NCBI RefSeq assembly: GCF_000264995.1 | Contig: NW_006767434.1 | Coordinates: 2,558,344-2,622,343 of the forward strand | Reading direction: 5' to 3' | Length of the DNA: 64,000 nucleotides | DNA from: Punctularia strigosozonata HHB-11173 SS5 | Lineage: Eukaryota; Basidiomycota; Agaricomycetes; Corticiales; Punctulariaceae | Shown: positions 48,498 through 60,382 of the stretch, in pieces | How positions within the stretch are numbered: position 1 is the stretch's first letter | How the letters are laid out: every line of letters starts with the position of its first letter | Notes under the pieces: generated by a model | The model's database searches: none | What the model saw: only the letters and a program-made list of their open reading frames with translations | Told to the model about the DNA's origin: nothing | Made by a program: the position numbers and the translations under genes

Positions 48498-51382
48498 ATG
48501 GCCGCCAGGCGCACCGACGACGACCGCCCCGACGCCTGGCCAGCCCCCGCCGCCGTCAACGTCGTCACCCGCGTCCCCGCCCCCGCCCCGCCGCGCCGCG
48601 ACATGCACCACCACCCCCCGCCCGCCGCACCGCCCGCCGCCAGCGAGGGTCCGTCCTCCGCCGGCTGGACGCTCATGGTCGCCGGCCAGCGCTCCGGCAA
48701 GACCTCCTTCCTCCGCCTCCTCCTCGACACCAGCGACGTCGCGCCCTCGGCCAGCCACGACCAGGTCGCCGCCGTCGCCAAGTTCGTCCAGGGGTGCAGC
48801 AGCCACACCACCCATCTCCGCCAGGCCGCCGTGGACGTGCTCGTGCCCGATATGGACGACCACACACGTCGTCTCGTCACCCTCGCCGTTATCGACACCC
48901 CGTCGCTCGACTTTAGTGACGAGGGCGCCCTCGAGCGGCAGACCCAGGACATTCTCCAGTTCGTCGACGCCAAGTTTGCCGAGAGCTGCGACGATGTGCG
49001 TGTTCACCCACTCAAGCGCACCGCAAAGCACCGCGTTCGTCCTGCATTCTAACGTATTTACCACAGGACTACAAGGCCAGGACCGGCGACCACCACGTCC
49101 ACCTGTGAGTACCCCCCCGTCACGTTCGCCTTTTCCGTCTTATCGCGCTTCCTGACCTTGTGACCCCAGCTGCCTGTACTTCCTGGACCCAGACGTTATC
49201 GTGCCGCCACAGGTCCCGAGCGCGCCTCCGCCCATGGTTCCTAGGGCGCGGACTTCTTCCCATACAGACGGCGAACCCTTCATCCTCGAAGCGCCGGTCA
49301 CGACCAACCCGCTGCTTTACACACCCGTCGTCCCCGCTGCGGAGATCGAGACCATACGCCGGCTCTCCGCCCGCGTGAACGTGCTCCCCGTGATTGCACG
49401 CGCCGACACGCTCACGAACGACCGGCTCGCGGCCGTCAAGATGGCCGTGCGCAACGACCTCGCCCGCGCGGGTATCGGCTTTGGCATCTTCGACCAGTCC
49501 GAGGAGGACGTCTCGCCGCTCATGTCTCGGCCTGCCTACTCGAATGGAAATGGACATGCTTCTCGCATCTCGCCGCCTTCTCCTCCGCGCGTCCCGTACG
49601 CGCTGATTTCCCCCGACCTCTATGCTCACAGCGACGGAGCCGCCCAAGTCCCTCTGTCGCGTCACGAGCTGATAGAACAGTACACTCCTTCCCATAACCG
49701 CCCCTCTAACCTCGTCCTCGGAAAATACACCCGCACGTATCGCTGGGGCTCGCTAGACGTCCTTGACCGCAAACATTGCGATTTCCTCTACCTTCGCGCC
49801 GCCATATTCCATCATATGGAGGTGAGCGACCGCCTGGCTGTTCGTCGTCCCGCTCGCTAACGTTTTGCCCAGACGTTGCATACATATACCAAGGGCTACC
49901 TCTTCAAGCGATACAAGACAGAGGTTCCGGCACACCGGATGCAGGCGCCCGTCCATCACCCGGTATCCCAACACAGTCGACGCCTCCCTCCGCTCTCCGA
50001 GGTCTCGAGAAGCCTCCCCGCATTGGAAGCACCACATCCAGCCGCGGCAGTGGACCGGCATTCCTCCCTTGGTACCCCGCTCACTCTCAGGGCCGACCCA
50101 CGGGTAGCGGGATCTGGCATTCTCGGTCCAGAGGTCGCCGTCCATCCTCCGACCGATAAAGCTCCCTATCCCGATCCGAGTAAGTCAATGTCCTCCCTTC
50201 CCCACCTCCTCGCCCTCGCCGCCCGCTCTCATGTGTGCATTCCTACGCATGGAACGAGAGTAAGCAAGCTGACGTCCTTCCTGCAGGTCTTTACAAGCAG
50301 CGGGCCAAGAAGATCCCCGTGGCCTGCAACTTCTGCCGATGTAAGGCATTGTGTGGCCATCAGCATCTTGATTTCACGTACTCATGCTTCGCCAGCCCGC
50401 AAGCTGAAATGCGACGGAGGACGGCCCGCGTGTAGCCAGTGCCTCAAGCGTGGCAACACCTGCGATTACATTCACAACGTCAAGCGCCGAGGCCCAGGCC
50501 GGCCGCCGAACCAATTCGGGGACAGCGGGAGCGAAGCGGAGAGCAGCATCGGCCGATCCCCTTACGACACCCCCTCGCGGTCCCCGGAGGTGCAAATGCA
50601 TCCGCCGCGCAACGGATCGACCGTGGACATGCTCTTGTCAGCCGAATCCGCGCATCCAGCGGCAATGAGCGTTTACGGTCCGCCCGAAGACTCGCTCTCT
50701 GTGCATCGTCATCGTACGGACGGCAGGCCGCGGTCCAATACCCTCGGCGGCTCGTCAACATCGTCAGGTCACGCAGAACCCCCCTTCAACGAGCGGCATC
50801 TGCCTCAAATGCCGTTCTCCTCTCCGCCGTCACCTGTCCAACGTGACAATGGATCATACTCGGCGAACAGGTCCGGGATGGATCCGCCCCCGACCGCGAA
50901 AAAGCGCGGCTCCGTCTTCGTGCGGGGACACCGACAGTCACACGGTTCCAAGGTCGTCGCTTGCAACTTCTGCAGAGGTGGGCTGGACCTTTCTCCCGTC
51001 TTTCCGTCATCTCGGTGCCTATTTTCTCATATATTCAATTTTGCTCCCCTCCTTAGCACGCAAGACCAAGTGTGACTCTGTCCATCCAACGTGCGCGAGC
51101 TGTGCCCGCAGGCAGTTGCCCTGCAGCTACATAAACGGCGCCTCCGGCAGAAGCGCGGGGTCCAGCGAGTCTAGAGCGAAGGAGGAATCCAACCCTTCTT
51201 CGCCCTCGCCCTCGCCTCCGCCTTCGGCTGACCGTGTCTCCTTGAACCGTATCTCCTCCGCGGACAGGTACCCGCACGAAGACGAGTACACCGATGGGAG
51301 CGACATCGGTCCGCTTAAGAAGATGCGCCTAGAGGGGATGAACGACAGCCCCATCGCCGTTGCCACACTGCTAAAAACATAG
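48498..51382 (+). CDS. Septin-like GTPase fused in frame to a double-Zn2Cys6 protein
   Basis: Seven exons (48498-48995, 49067-49104, 49170-49821, 49873-50179, 50287-50340, 50396-50977, 51057-51382) keep phase throughout and give 818 residues. Residues 55-425 are a septin-type G domain: P-loop VAGQRSGKTSFLRLL (from ~61), DTPSLDF where DTPG is usual, VLPVIARADTLT (G4), the septin-unique YRWGSLDVLDRKHCDFLYLR, and the end helix LHTYTKGYLFKRYKTE. A ~75-residue linker leads to cluster 1, VACNFCRSRKLKCDGGRPAC (about 511), and cluster 2, VVACNFCRARKTKCDSVHPT (about 707). Both have the CX2CX6CX6CX2CX6C pattern. Alternatively these are two genes: a downstream one could begin at an in-frame ATG near 49936 inside the last septin exon, or an unseen splice could end the septin part. 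Septins normally scaffold the cell cortex; a fused product is unexplained. Confidence 0.65.
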
Positions 51383-51874
51383 AGGACGCCCTGCCGATAC
51401 GGGCGCGTCGCCGGATACTATCACAGGACTATCGCACCCGCTCCAGTATCTGTTTTGCCTTTCTTTTCTTTTCTCTGTGCCGTTGTGGGTTTCCGTGGGA
51501 CCGTAGCGCTCGCTATCTGTATTCTGACCGACCCGAAAGATGTAGTTGTACCATCACCACCCCTGTTTTCTTCCCTTGGTCCGTGCCGCATTCCAGATCG
51601 CTCGCGTAACACGTAACAATTCTTCATGTATTTATGTTCTGGGTCGCACCTGTCCATATAGATTGTTCTCGTAGCTGATATACACGGTCTTGTGGCGCGG
51701 ATAAGGCCGGCATGTCCGTGGATTGATATTGGCCGGGGCTTCGCTCCTCTGAGATAGGAAACGAGGGGGATGCGTACGTGTGGGAGGCAGGGGCTGATCA
51801 CCGGTGGTTGCAGGATGCCCCCCCCAGGTCGGTATCGGCCTGCCCACGAGCCCTTCCATAGACGCGGACCGACC
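51383..51874. other. Intergenic
   Basis: Separates the double-Zn2Cys6 stop from the chorismate mutase start. No gene or TATA box was recognised. Confidence 0.5.
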
Positions 51875-53028
51875 ATGCAGAGCAACTACTTCCTATCGCG
51901 CGACCCGCTCTCGCTGGATTCGATACGCTCCATCCTGACACGCCTCGAAGATACGATCATCTTCCTCCTCATCGAACGCGCCCAGTTCGCGCACAACCCG
52001 AAGATCTACCAGCGCGGCGCCTTCCCCGAGCTCGCCGCCCAGGGGTTCGACGGCAGCTGGCTCGACTGGTTCCTGAAGGAGACCGAGACGTTCCATGGTA
52101 CACCTCCCTGAAGTCCCTTACTCGCTTCGTGCTGCGCGGCTGATACCAGGCCTCCCCCAGCCAAGGCCCGGAGGTACACAAGGCGAGGCAGCGACCGTGA
52201 CCATATCTGACCGCCAGCGCTGATCGTCTCGCTTGAACGGCAGCCCGGACGAGTACCCGTTCACCGAGGGCCTCCCAGAGCCCGTCCTCGGCCCGCTGCC
52301 GTTCCCCCAGATCCTGCATCCAAACAACGTGAACGTGAACCCGTCCATCCTCTCCTTTTACACGCGCTCCATCGTCCCCCGGATCACCAAGCAGGCGACG
52401 CTCGCACTAGCCGCGATCAAGCGCGCCAACGGCATAAGGGGCGACGCCGAGTACGAAGACGACGGGAATTACGGCAGCGCGGCGACCATCGACGTCGAAG
52501 TCCTCGCCGCGATCAGCAAGCGGGTGCACTACGGTGCGTGCGCAACGACATATAACCCCAGAATCGCGTCGGCTGACAGTGGGGGTGGGGGGACATTCTG
52601 GAACGCGCCCGGGGCGATCAGGCAAATTCGTATCGGAATCCAAGTTCTCCGACCATCCCTCCGCCTTCATCCCGCACATCAAGACCAGGGATCGCGAGAA
52701 GTTGGAGGCGCTCATCACCAAGCCCGAGGTCGAGGCTCGGTTGCTGCAGCGCCTGAGGAAGAAGGCCGCCCTGTATGCGCAGGATTTCGCGCCCGACGGC
52801 GAGCCGCTCGGCCAGAGTGGCGCTCTCAAGATCGACGTGGACGGCGTCGTCGAGCTGTACGAGAACTACATCATTCCTCTCACGAAGGAGGTCGAGGTCG
52901 GTCGTGACATGATGAATGATTGGCAGGCGTAGATCCGGGACTGACAGGTATAATCACAGGTAGACTACCTTCTCGTGAGACTCGAGGGCCTATCGGAGGC
53001 CGAGATCGAGGAACTATCCAAGAAATAA
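51875..53028 (+). CDS. ARO7: Chorismate mutase
   Basis: Five exons (51875-52097, 52161-52182, 52244-52533, 52622-52896, 52960-53028) give 292 residues. The enzyme converts chorismate to prephenate for Phe and Tyr. It is the all-helical AroQ fungal type: N-terminal [20 protein letters not shown] (active-site Arg), then AKARRYTSPDEYPF, a [20 protein letters not shown] segment with [11 protein letters not shown] (Arg/Lys of the active site), and the C-terminal [20 protein letters not shown] holding the catalytic Glu. The 22-bp exon 2 is followed by an intron with a GC donor; using it restores the same spacing as yeast Aro7 (RRFESPDETPF). Allosteric control by Trp and Tyr, as in yeast, is likely but not visible. 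Confidence 0.93.
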
Positions 53029-53285
53029 ATATCGCTACACACATGTACTACTGTCTCTTGGAAATGTCGGAAGAAACTATACTGGACGCCAAGTCCGCAT
53101 GAGATAACGAGCAAAAGATATGAGCAATAACGAAGATAGGATGTACAGGGATTCCAGAATGCAGCAATAATCCACGTCTCACAACCATATTACGATGGAA
53201 GCAACACAAAAATAAGCATAAATGATACTCCACACGGCGATCACATCCTGCGCGTCTTCCGAAGTTGTAGATGGGGTAAAAGTAT
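53029..53285. other. Convergent 3' region
   Basis: 257 bp between the stops of chorismate mutase and the minus-strand septin-like gene. It is A+T-rich, with no gene. Confidence 0.5.
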
Positions 53286-55466
53286 TCACAGACCAAGATC
53301 TATGGGGAGAATCAGCAACTTGAAGCGACATGTCTGATGCAAGCATCCTATACCTTCCAGCAACCGCAAGGTCTCGTCTTCACTGATGGTCCTGGTAGCG
53401 CGTCTGGCAAGCAGTTTTTCGGTTCTGTACTTTTCGTACAAAACCTCTCTTGTCCTGTTTTTGAGGGACTGGAGGACATATAATCAGCATATAGAATATG
53501 TTATCAGAGCACAGAACTGTTCAAGATACCTTCATATGCGTGGACAGCACGGCGGTCCTCATCGCCGCGAAATCGCAATGATTAGGGTCAAGGACGTCAA
53601 TCGTACCCCATCGGAATTTGCGCAGGAAGACGCCCCGCAAATCTTCAGGGGGGCCCATGACGTAGGACGCAGGCCGACTCCTCGCATGCGTCGAATGGGT
53701 ATACTCAGATGAGGGAGACAAAGGTTCCTCCTTCTCTTCGCCTGCTGGGTGTGCATCGCCATTCTCCGAGGGAGTAACGACGGTCAGAGGTGTTGGCGTA
53801 GCGTCTCCGCTGGCCGATCCCGTGTCGGCACTGTGCAAGGAAATCGAACGAGACAGAGACTGGGCTAGCGAGGCGGTCGGGAGGGGCGCACCCATAGACG
53901 GGCGGCGACGGCGGGACGAGCGCTCCGGAACCATCAGCGCGAAGGGTAGCGATTCGGCCAGGTTGGCCTTCGAAACGACGGCGGCGGAGAAGCGCACGTT
54001 CGCGACGCTCTCCGTGTCCAGCTCGTCCTCCGGGTCCTCGACCAGTTCCTCGGTAGCTAGCAGCCTCCCCCGAGAACGGGAGCGCCTGAGAGACGGCGCG
54101 TGTCTGGGCCGGCGTAACTTGATGACCGGCCGAGACTGACGGCCGTCATCCGCGTCCGCCTCTTTGTCGTCTTCCGCTTTCGATGCATCGTCGCCGTTCG
54201 CGACCACTGGGCTGGTGCCATTGGGCGTGGTCACAATCGCGAAGGAGATGGCGGATTTCTTTGCGGGCGACACGGGTGAAGATGGGATCGACTCTTGGGC
54301 GCTGACGTCGCGATGGCCCGCAGGCTCGAAGATCCCGAGGTCGATGCGCGCTCCGCGCAGGTCGCGCCGAATCGCGTCTTTCAGTTCGGCGAGGGATTCG
54401 TCCGTGAGTGAGTCGGACCTCGCAATAACGGGTAGGACGTTGACGCGTTCCGAGAGGCGACGGATGACCCGTATCTCGGCGGGTGACATGGTAAGGCGCT
54501 TGCTCTCCTCGTCTTCGTCCTCGTCTCCGTGGCCGTCAGACGACATCGAGGCGTTGATAGCAGAGTATCTGAGAGTGGATTCCGAATGTGTCTTCGAAGG
54601 AAGCGATGAGAGCGCCCGACGCGCGGATGCGGACATGATGGAAGAAGGGTCGATCATGTATATGCACCTACTGCACTTGAGCACAGACCTGATCTAAAGA
54701 GCCCGTCCACTTACAAGTGGATGTGTTGGTCGCCTTTGCTTTGCCTTGCGACTTTTGACTCCTCCGCCATAGTGTCGGCATACAGAGAATCGACGTATTT
54801 CATGATGCCCGACACTTGCCGCTCCAGCTTCAGCTCCCGTGTCTCCCTAAAATCCAATCCAGGCGTGTCAACGACAGAGAACAGGATGCGGTCCGTCTTG
54901 GACTCGTATATTTCGACGCATGCAGTCTGGATGGACTGGGTACGTTTGGGGTCACCGCGTAAGAAGCGCTCCATGACGGCACGCTGATCAACTGTGGCTG
55001 TCGGAGACAGGTCCGCTGTCTCGAGAAGGAGACGTAGCAACGACGTCTTGCCGCAACCTTGGGCCCCCACAACCTGTCCAAACCCGTCTGAGTCGCGTTC
55101 GCAACCATCGAGGAATATCTTGTGACGTACCATAAGATTGAAAGTCGGGGGTACGCGCGTCTTTCTCTGGGTGGCTCGGCGAGGCGGAGGGCGCGTCTTG
55201 AACGTGTCGAACGCAGACGGTGGGGGCGGCGCCTGTCCATTTCCGTTGAGCGACCTGAACGGCTTGTGGAAGGGGATGGGGCCGTGATCGACAGGCAGCT
55301 CCGCCTTCGCCGCCGTGGGCTCGTTGACTTCGGAGATGCTGACGAGCTCCTCGGGCCATTGCAGCGGCGGCGCGTTCTGCGAGAGCTCTGGCAGTGACAG
55401 CGTCGGCCGTATGACAGGCGCGCCGGTGTCTTCGGGCTTCTTCGACTTGCGGCGAATAGAGAACAT
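53286..55466 (-). CDS. Septin-like GTPase, second copy
   Basis: Five exons (55466-55131, 55073-54715, 54670-53530, 53468-53354, 53299-53286) close in phase to 654 residues. After a Pro-rich N-terminus comes the P-loop VVGAQGCGKTSLLRLLLE (G115-S123), a G3 VVDTPGLDF, a G4-type VLPVIARSDSLT, and the C-terminal septin segment FRWGTIDVLDPNHCDFAAMR with NRTREVLYEKYRTEKLLARR. A long insertion of ~190 charged and Ser-rich residues (with RRSRSRGRLL) splits the domain between G4 and the C-terminal part. It is the paralogue of the septin domain at 48498, about 4 kb away in inverted orientation, but it ends normally with DLGL. The acceptor of exon 3 is the weakest splice call. Confidence 0.8.
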
Positions 55467-55871
55467 GACGTTCTACTCCCTTACGATGCGACCAAGACTG
55501 AAACAAAAGAAGAAAGCCAAAAACGAAAGGAAAAGGAGCGTAAGTAGACGTGTGAAGGCCACAGGAATATGTTTATGTTGCCACAATGGCCCGGGAACTG
55601 AAGTGGGAGAGAGAGACGGCCGGAGGGGCTCACGTGGCGACCGGTCCGGTACCTGACAGTGACGGCGACAGCCCTAGCGACGCCCGGATGCGCGGTCAAT
55701 CACGGTCGCGTCAATGTCATCTGCGCTTGATCTGCACGGCAACTTCCGAGGCACGTTTGGTGGCACGCCACAACCCTATCCTCTTGCAGATCCTCCTGCG
55801 AGGAACCGGATGTGCCTATGCGACGCCCGGGGTATCTCGTGAACACAGAACAGGGGCTCTGCAAGGCCCGC

Positions 55872-56132
55872 TTACCTCACAGGAGTGCTTATGGTACATA
55901 GACTGACGCAAATGTGCTCGCAATCCCGAACCTTCCTCTGCTGCACTCCCATAGGACGAAGATATCCCGGGACCACCTTGTGCCTCTGCCCTCTTCGCCA
56001 TATCCGCAGCTGATGTGTTACTGGTATATCTGGACTGGGGCCGGGATCCGAGAAGATCAGCGTGGTCAAGTCTCCAGATTCCGCTACAGTGGCGCCGCCT
56101 GCAGTAGATCCTCCAAGGCCTACGTTTGACAT
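55872..56132 (-). CDS. Possible small protein, 86 residues
   Basis: The ATG at 56132 opens MSNVGLGGSTAGGATVAESG, continuing with a plausible hydrophilic sequence to a stop at 55872. A donor-like GTGGTC within it would allow splicing to another frame. No domain or homolog was recognised; it may be a chance ORF. Confidence 0.25.
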   Translation of the reverse strand: MSNVGLGGSTAGGATVAESGDLTTLIFSDPGPSPDIPVTHQLRIWRRGQRHKVVPGYLRPMGVQQRKVRDCEHICVSLCTISTPVR

Positions 56133-56511
56133 CGGTGTACCATGACACGTAACCTGAACGCCGGCCTCAATTCGGGTGGTGGATCATAGAGCACAAATAT
56201 TCGTGTAAATGGCATATCTCCCAAATGTTCAGGGGCTACCGGAATAATATGAAGCCCCTTCATTCCTCAAAGCGACTTAAACCCCGAACCGGAGCCGAAG
56301 CTTCTCGACCTCCATCGGAGAGCCTTTCTTCCCTGAACCATCCGAGGTCGGGATCTCGTTCACTCGGCGCAACTCACGTCGACGTTTCTCATTGGCTGTG
56401 TCCGATGTCTTGGGGCCAGTGCACATGCCGCTCGGCGTGCTTCGCTTGGAGCGTCGTAAACTCACTGCTTGGACAGGGCACGTACATACTCCGAACTGCG
56501 TCAGAATGGGC

Positions 56512-56519
56512 TATATAAA
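56512..56519 (+). promoter_or_regulatory. TATA box of THI4
   Basis: TATATAAA lies 80 bp before the THI4 ATG. THI4 is typically a very highly expressed, thiamine-repressed gene in fungi, which fits a strong TATA promoter. Confidence 0.6.
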
Positions 56520-56595
56520 TCAAATCTACTCGGGACAGATGGTTTGCGTGGGTTGCGCTCTGCACCGACGTTCGCTATCTCTGTATCTCTTTTGA

Positions 56596-57764
<1,169 letters not shown>

Positions 57765-57945
57765 AGAACTGCACTGATTTCGGGTGCATGGACATGTATT
57801 ATACACGATAGCATATGCGTCATGGGTATTCACGATCCCACGTACTGCTGAGCGTTTCCACCCTGGCTGTCCCAAGACGGCTGGGGCTCAGGATCTCGTC
57901 CGCAGCACTGTCCCCTACGTGCGCCAAATATTGCGAAGCACATGG

Positions 57946-58574
57946 TTATCGTTGCGCGTCGTTCTCTTTCGATCGCGAATCCGGGTGCGTGTCGGCGTCG
58001 ACAGTAGCCGCAACCTCGGGCACGAGACGTGATATTTCGGAGAAAGCGGCTCTAAGCGCGTCAAGATCGGCGTCGAGCGACTCTGCGCGAGTTTTCATCT
58101 ACATGGGGGGGGGTAAAAGATCTGAAGGACACAGGCAGAACTAGACAATAACGTACAGCAGCGATTGTGTCCGAGGCAGCGATGAGTTCATGATGATGGT
58201 TGTACACGAGAGACTGGCGCTCGCCATCAAGCTCACGTATTTCTACGCGAATAGTGTCAGAGACGGCAAGGCGGGTATCGACCACTGTTTACCGGAAAGC
58301 AGTTCGTTCTCCCGCTTGAGGAGCGTCGAGAGGGATGCCGTGGTGATCAGCTGTTCGTAGTACGCTTTCGCGTCAAACGCCGGCGAATCTGCAAAACTTG
58401 AGCGACTCGAGCTCCGTCGCTTTGCCTGAACAGCTTCGTACCAAGGTCCATCGGATCGGAAGGTCGACCAGAAGGGGCAGGCGGGCCGATGCCTAACCCA
58501 TAGTGTTTCCTCAGCAGGTCCCTAGCGCGAGACTTGGCAGGTGGACTTCCTGGCCTCCATGAGCTCTCTGCCAT
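57946..58574 (-). CDS. VPS51: VPS51-like GARP tethering-complex subunit
   Basis: Four exons (58574-58442, 58388-58293, 58242-58157, 58098-57946) give 155 residues, close to the 164 of yeast Vps51. Seen are SRARDLLRKHYGLG near the N-terminus, then AYYEQLITTASLSTLLKREN, EIRELDGERQSLVYNHHHEL and IAASDTIAAMKTRAESLDAD, the conserved N-terminal Vps51/Exo84/Cog1 helix pattern. The protein is almost entirely helical, with a hydrophilic tail. It would act in retrograde endosome-to-Golgi tethering with Vps52/53/54. The short form matches fungal, not animal, VPS51. Confidence 0.85.
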
Positions 58575-59051
58575 CGTTGGGCTAAGGGATGAACACCCAT
58601 ACCAGGTACGGTGGGCGCTCCGGAGAGGCGCCGAGATATGGGCTCGGGTACACCCGACGCTCGTCGAGCTTGCGTGTCGGGCAGCGTCGCGGTGCGCGGG
58701 GACGGTGACGGCGACGGTGGCGCTGCTGGCGGTGTGATTCGGCCAGCGTTCGGTGTACTTGCCTTGCGCGGGGAGAGCGGCGACGGTCTCGTGCGAGTGC
58801 TCATCGTGGCAGACGACGGCGGGAATAGGGGTTTGCGCGTTGCTCGAACGTTCTCAGGCGCTCGCGACTCGCGACTTGCGCGTTGTCGAGGCTGACTACG
58901 ACATCCTCTTCTTGGCACATTGCCACTGGCCAGCATATACGCTGAGCTTACGCAACTCCCGGTGGCCCTGGACGCGCGTCCCGCCCAGCGCCGCCATATA
59001 AACCTCGAACCATCTCCTTGACTTGACTTGACCACCACCAACATCCCCGCC
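58575..59051. other. Divergent promoter region of VPS51 and the AN1 gene
   Basis: 477 bp, GC-rich. A TATAAA at 58997-59002 lies 50 bp before the AN1 start. No gene was seen. Confidence 0.5.
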
Positions 59052-60040
59052 ATGTCCGGATCGTCCACGCCCAACGCCGAGCGCGACACCGCGCTGCTCT
59101 CCATCGGCGCCCAATGCTACGACCCGACCTGCCACCTCGTCGACTTCCTCCCTTTCAAGTGTCAGCACTGCGCGCATCTCTTCTGCCAGGACCACTTCAA
59201 GGCGCGTGCCGTGGATGCGCCCGCGGGCTCCGGCACCGGCCATGCTTGTGCCCACTACGACGAATCGCGCGTGAACCGTATTGCGCCGAGCTGCCCGCTA
59301 TGCTCCACCCCTGTTGCCGTCCCGCCTGGCGAGGACCCGAACGTGCGCATGGACCGCCATATTCAGCAGGAGTGCGCGGTCACCACCGGGAGGCAGGGCG
59401 CGCCGAAGAGCAACCTCCCGCACTGCGCCCGTGCCAAGTGCGGGAAGGTGCTGTATGCGCCGATCGGATGCGACAAGTGTCGCCAACAGTTCTGCCCCTC
59501 GCACCGCTTCCCGAACGCGCACAACTGCTCCGCCGGCGTTAACGCGCGCCCGACTGCGGCCAAGGCCAGCTCGGGGGTGTCGGCGCAACAGATGAGGCAG
59601 GAGATCAACCAGGTTGGTGCACGAGGTGCAGCGGCAATGGCTGCTATCAAGCGATCCCTCGCGAATGCTCCCGTCTCCTCCGCCTCCGCCTCTGCTTCAC
59701 GGTCGCCTGCTCCGCCTAAACCGGCTGCCGGCGTCACCACTACAACTACGTCCACATCCAGCGCGGCGCAGAAGAAGTTGAACCCATTCAGCGCCACTGA
59801 CCGGTGAGCACCTTTTTACCTGTGATGTAGAGGATATACTCATGACGACTCAGTCTGCCACCTGTTTCAATCGTCAACGCCATTTCGTCCGTCTCTGCCA
59901 TCCCATCCAAATCCCCATCCGCTCCGTCTTCACCCGCGACGCCTTCCACCACCGAATCCGAACCCGACGGACCGTCGAAACCGGCTCCTGTTATTGACCC
60001 CATGTCATGGGCTCCTCCGCCTCTCTTCGCCGCCGCTTGA
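59052..60040 (+). CDS. AN1-type double zinc-finger protein (ZFAND2/AIRAPL-like)
   Basis: Two exons (59052-59803, 59854-60040) give 312 residues. Two AN1 fingers are visible: one from about residue 18 (GAQCYDPTCHLVDFLPFKCQ then HLFCQDHF), the other around 120-155 (PHCARAKCGKVLYAPIGCDK with FCPSHRFPNAHNC). A low-complexity Ala/Ser/Thr/Pro tail follows. Double-AN1 proteins of this class bind ubiquitin or the proteasome/Cdc48 system in stress. If the intron is retained, the protein stops at ATDR (59807). The animal relative AIRAPL ends in a prenylated CaaX box; here a CaaX-ending ORF starts 94 bp downstream. Confidence 0.85.
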
Positions 60041-60133
60041 TCTGCACGTTGAATCTGTATCGATATCTCCGCCATTGCTGTATCCATGACGATCGACCCG
60101 AATGTTCGACCATAAACTATCAATGCTCCGTGG

Positions 60134-60382
60134 ATGCGCATACACCCGACCACGGACGTAATACCCTTAATGATTCAATTATACTCATACATCGACCCCG
60201 CTCTCTGGGCGAGAAGCCGCGCAAAGGCCGAGCGGGAATCTCGCAGGAAGGCACTTCAGGAGCGCGCGAAGAAGGGGCTCTTGACCGAGGAGGAGAAGCT
60301 GGCCCTTGCGACGGAGGAGGCCGAAAGGGCAAAGGATGGAGGAGGCAAGGACGGGAAGGATGGGGATTGCGTGGTGATGTAA
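60134..60382 (+). CDS. Small charged protein ending in a CaaX box
   Basis: An 82-residue ORF starts at an ATG at 60134; a second in-frame ATG is at 60170. The C-terminus GDCVVM is a CaaX motif, which predicts prenylation and membrane attachment. The body is a highly charged helix (ARSRAKAERESRRKALQERA) followed by LLTEEEKLALATEEAERAK, which weakly resembles a ubiquitin-interacting motif. It may be a separate gene or the last exon of the AN1 gene just upstream, since AIRAPL-type proteins combine AN1 fingers, ubiquitin-interacting motifs and a CaaX end. I could not find a consensus splice acceptor to join them. Confidence 0.5.
   Translation: MRIHPTTDVIPLMIQLYSYIDPALWARSRAKAERESRRKALQERAKKGLLTEEEKLALATEEAERAKDGGGKDGKDGDCVVM

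Noticed and set aside
48365-49064. Two long minus-strand ORFs opposite the septin-like domain
   Set aside because: They mirror a frame with a P-loop and septin motifs; composition is Gly/Arg/Val-biased and no start context or domain is visible.
60134-60382. Mating-pheromone precursor
   Set aside because: It is short and ends in a CaaX box with an ER upstream, but the long highly charged helix is unlike pheromone precursors and no pheromone receptor or homeodomain gene lies in the window.
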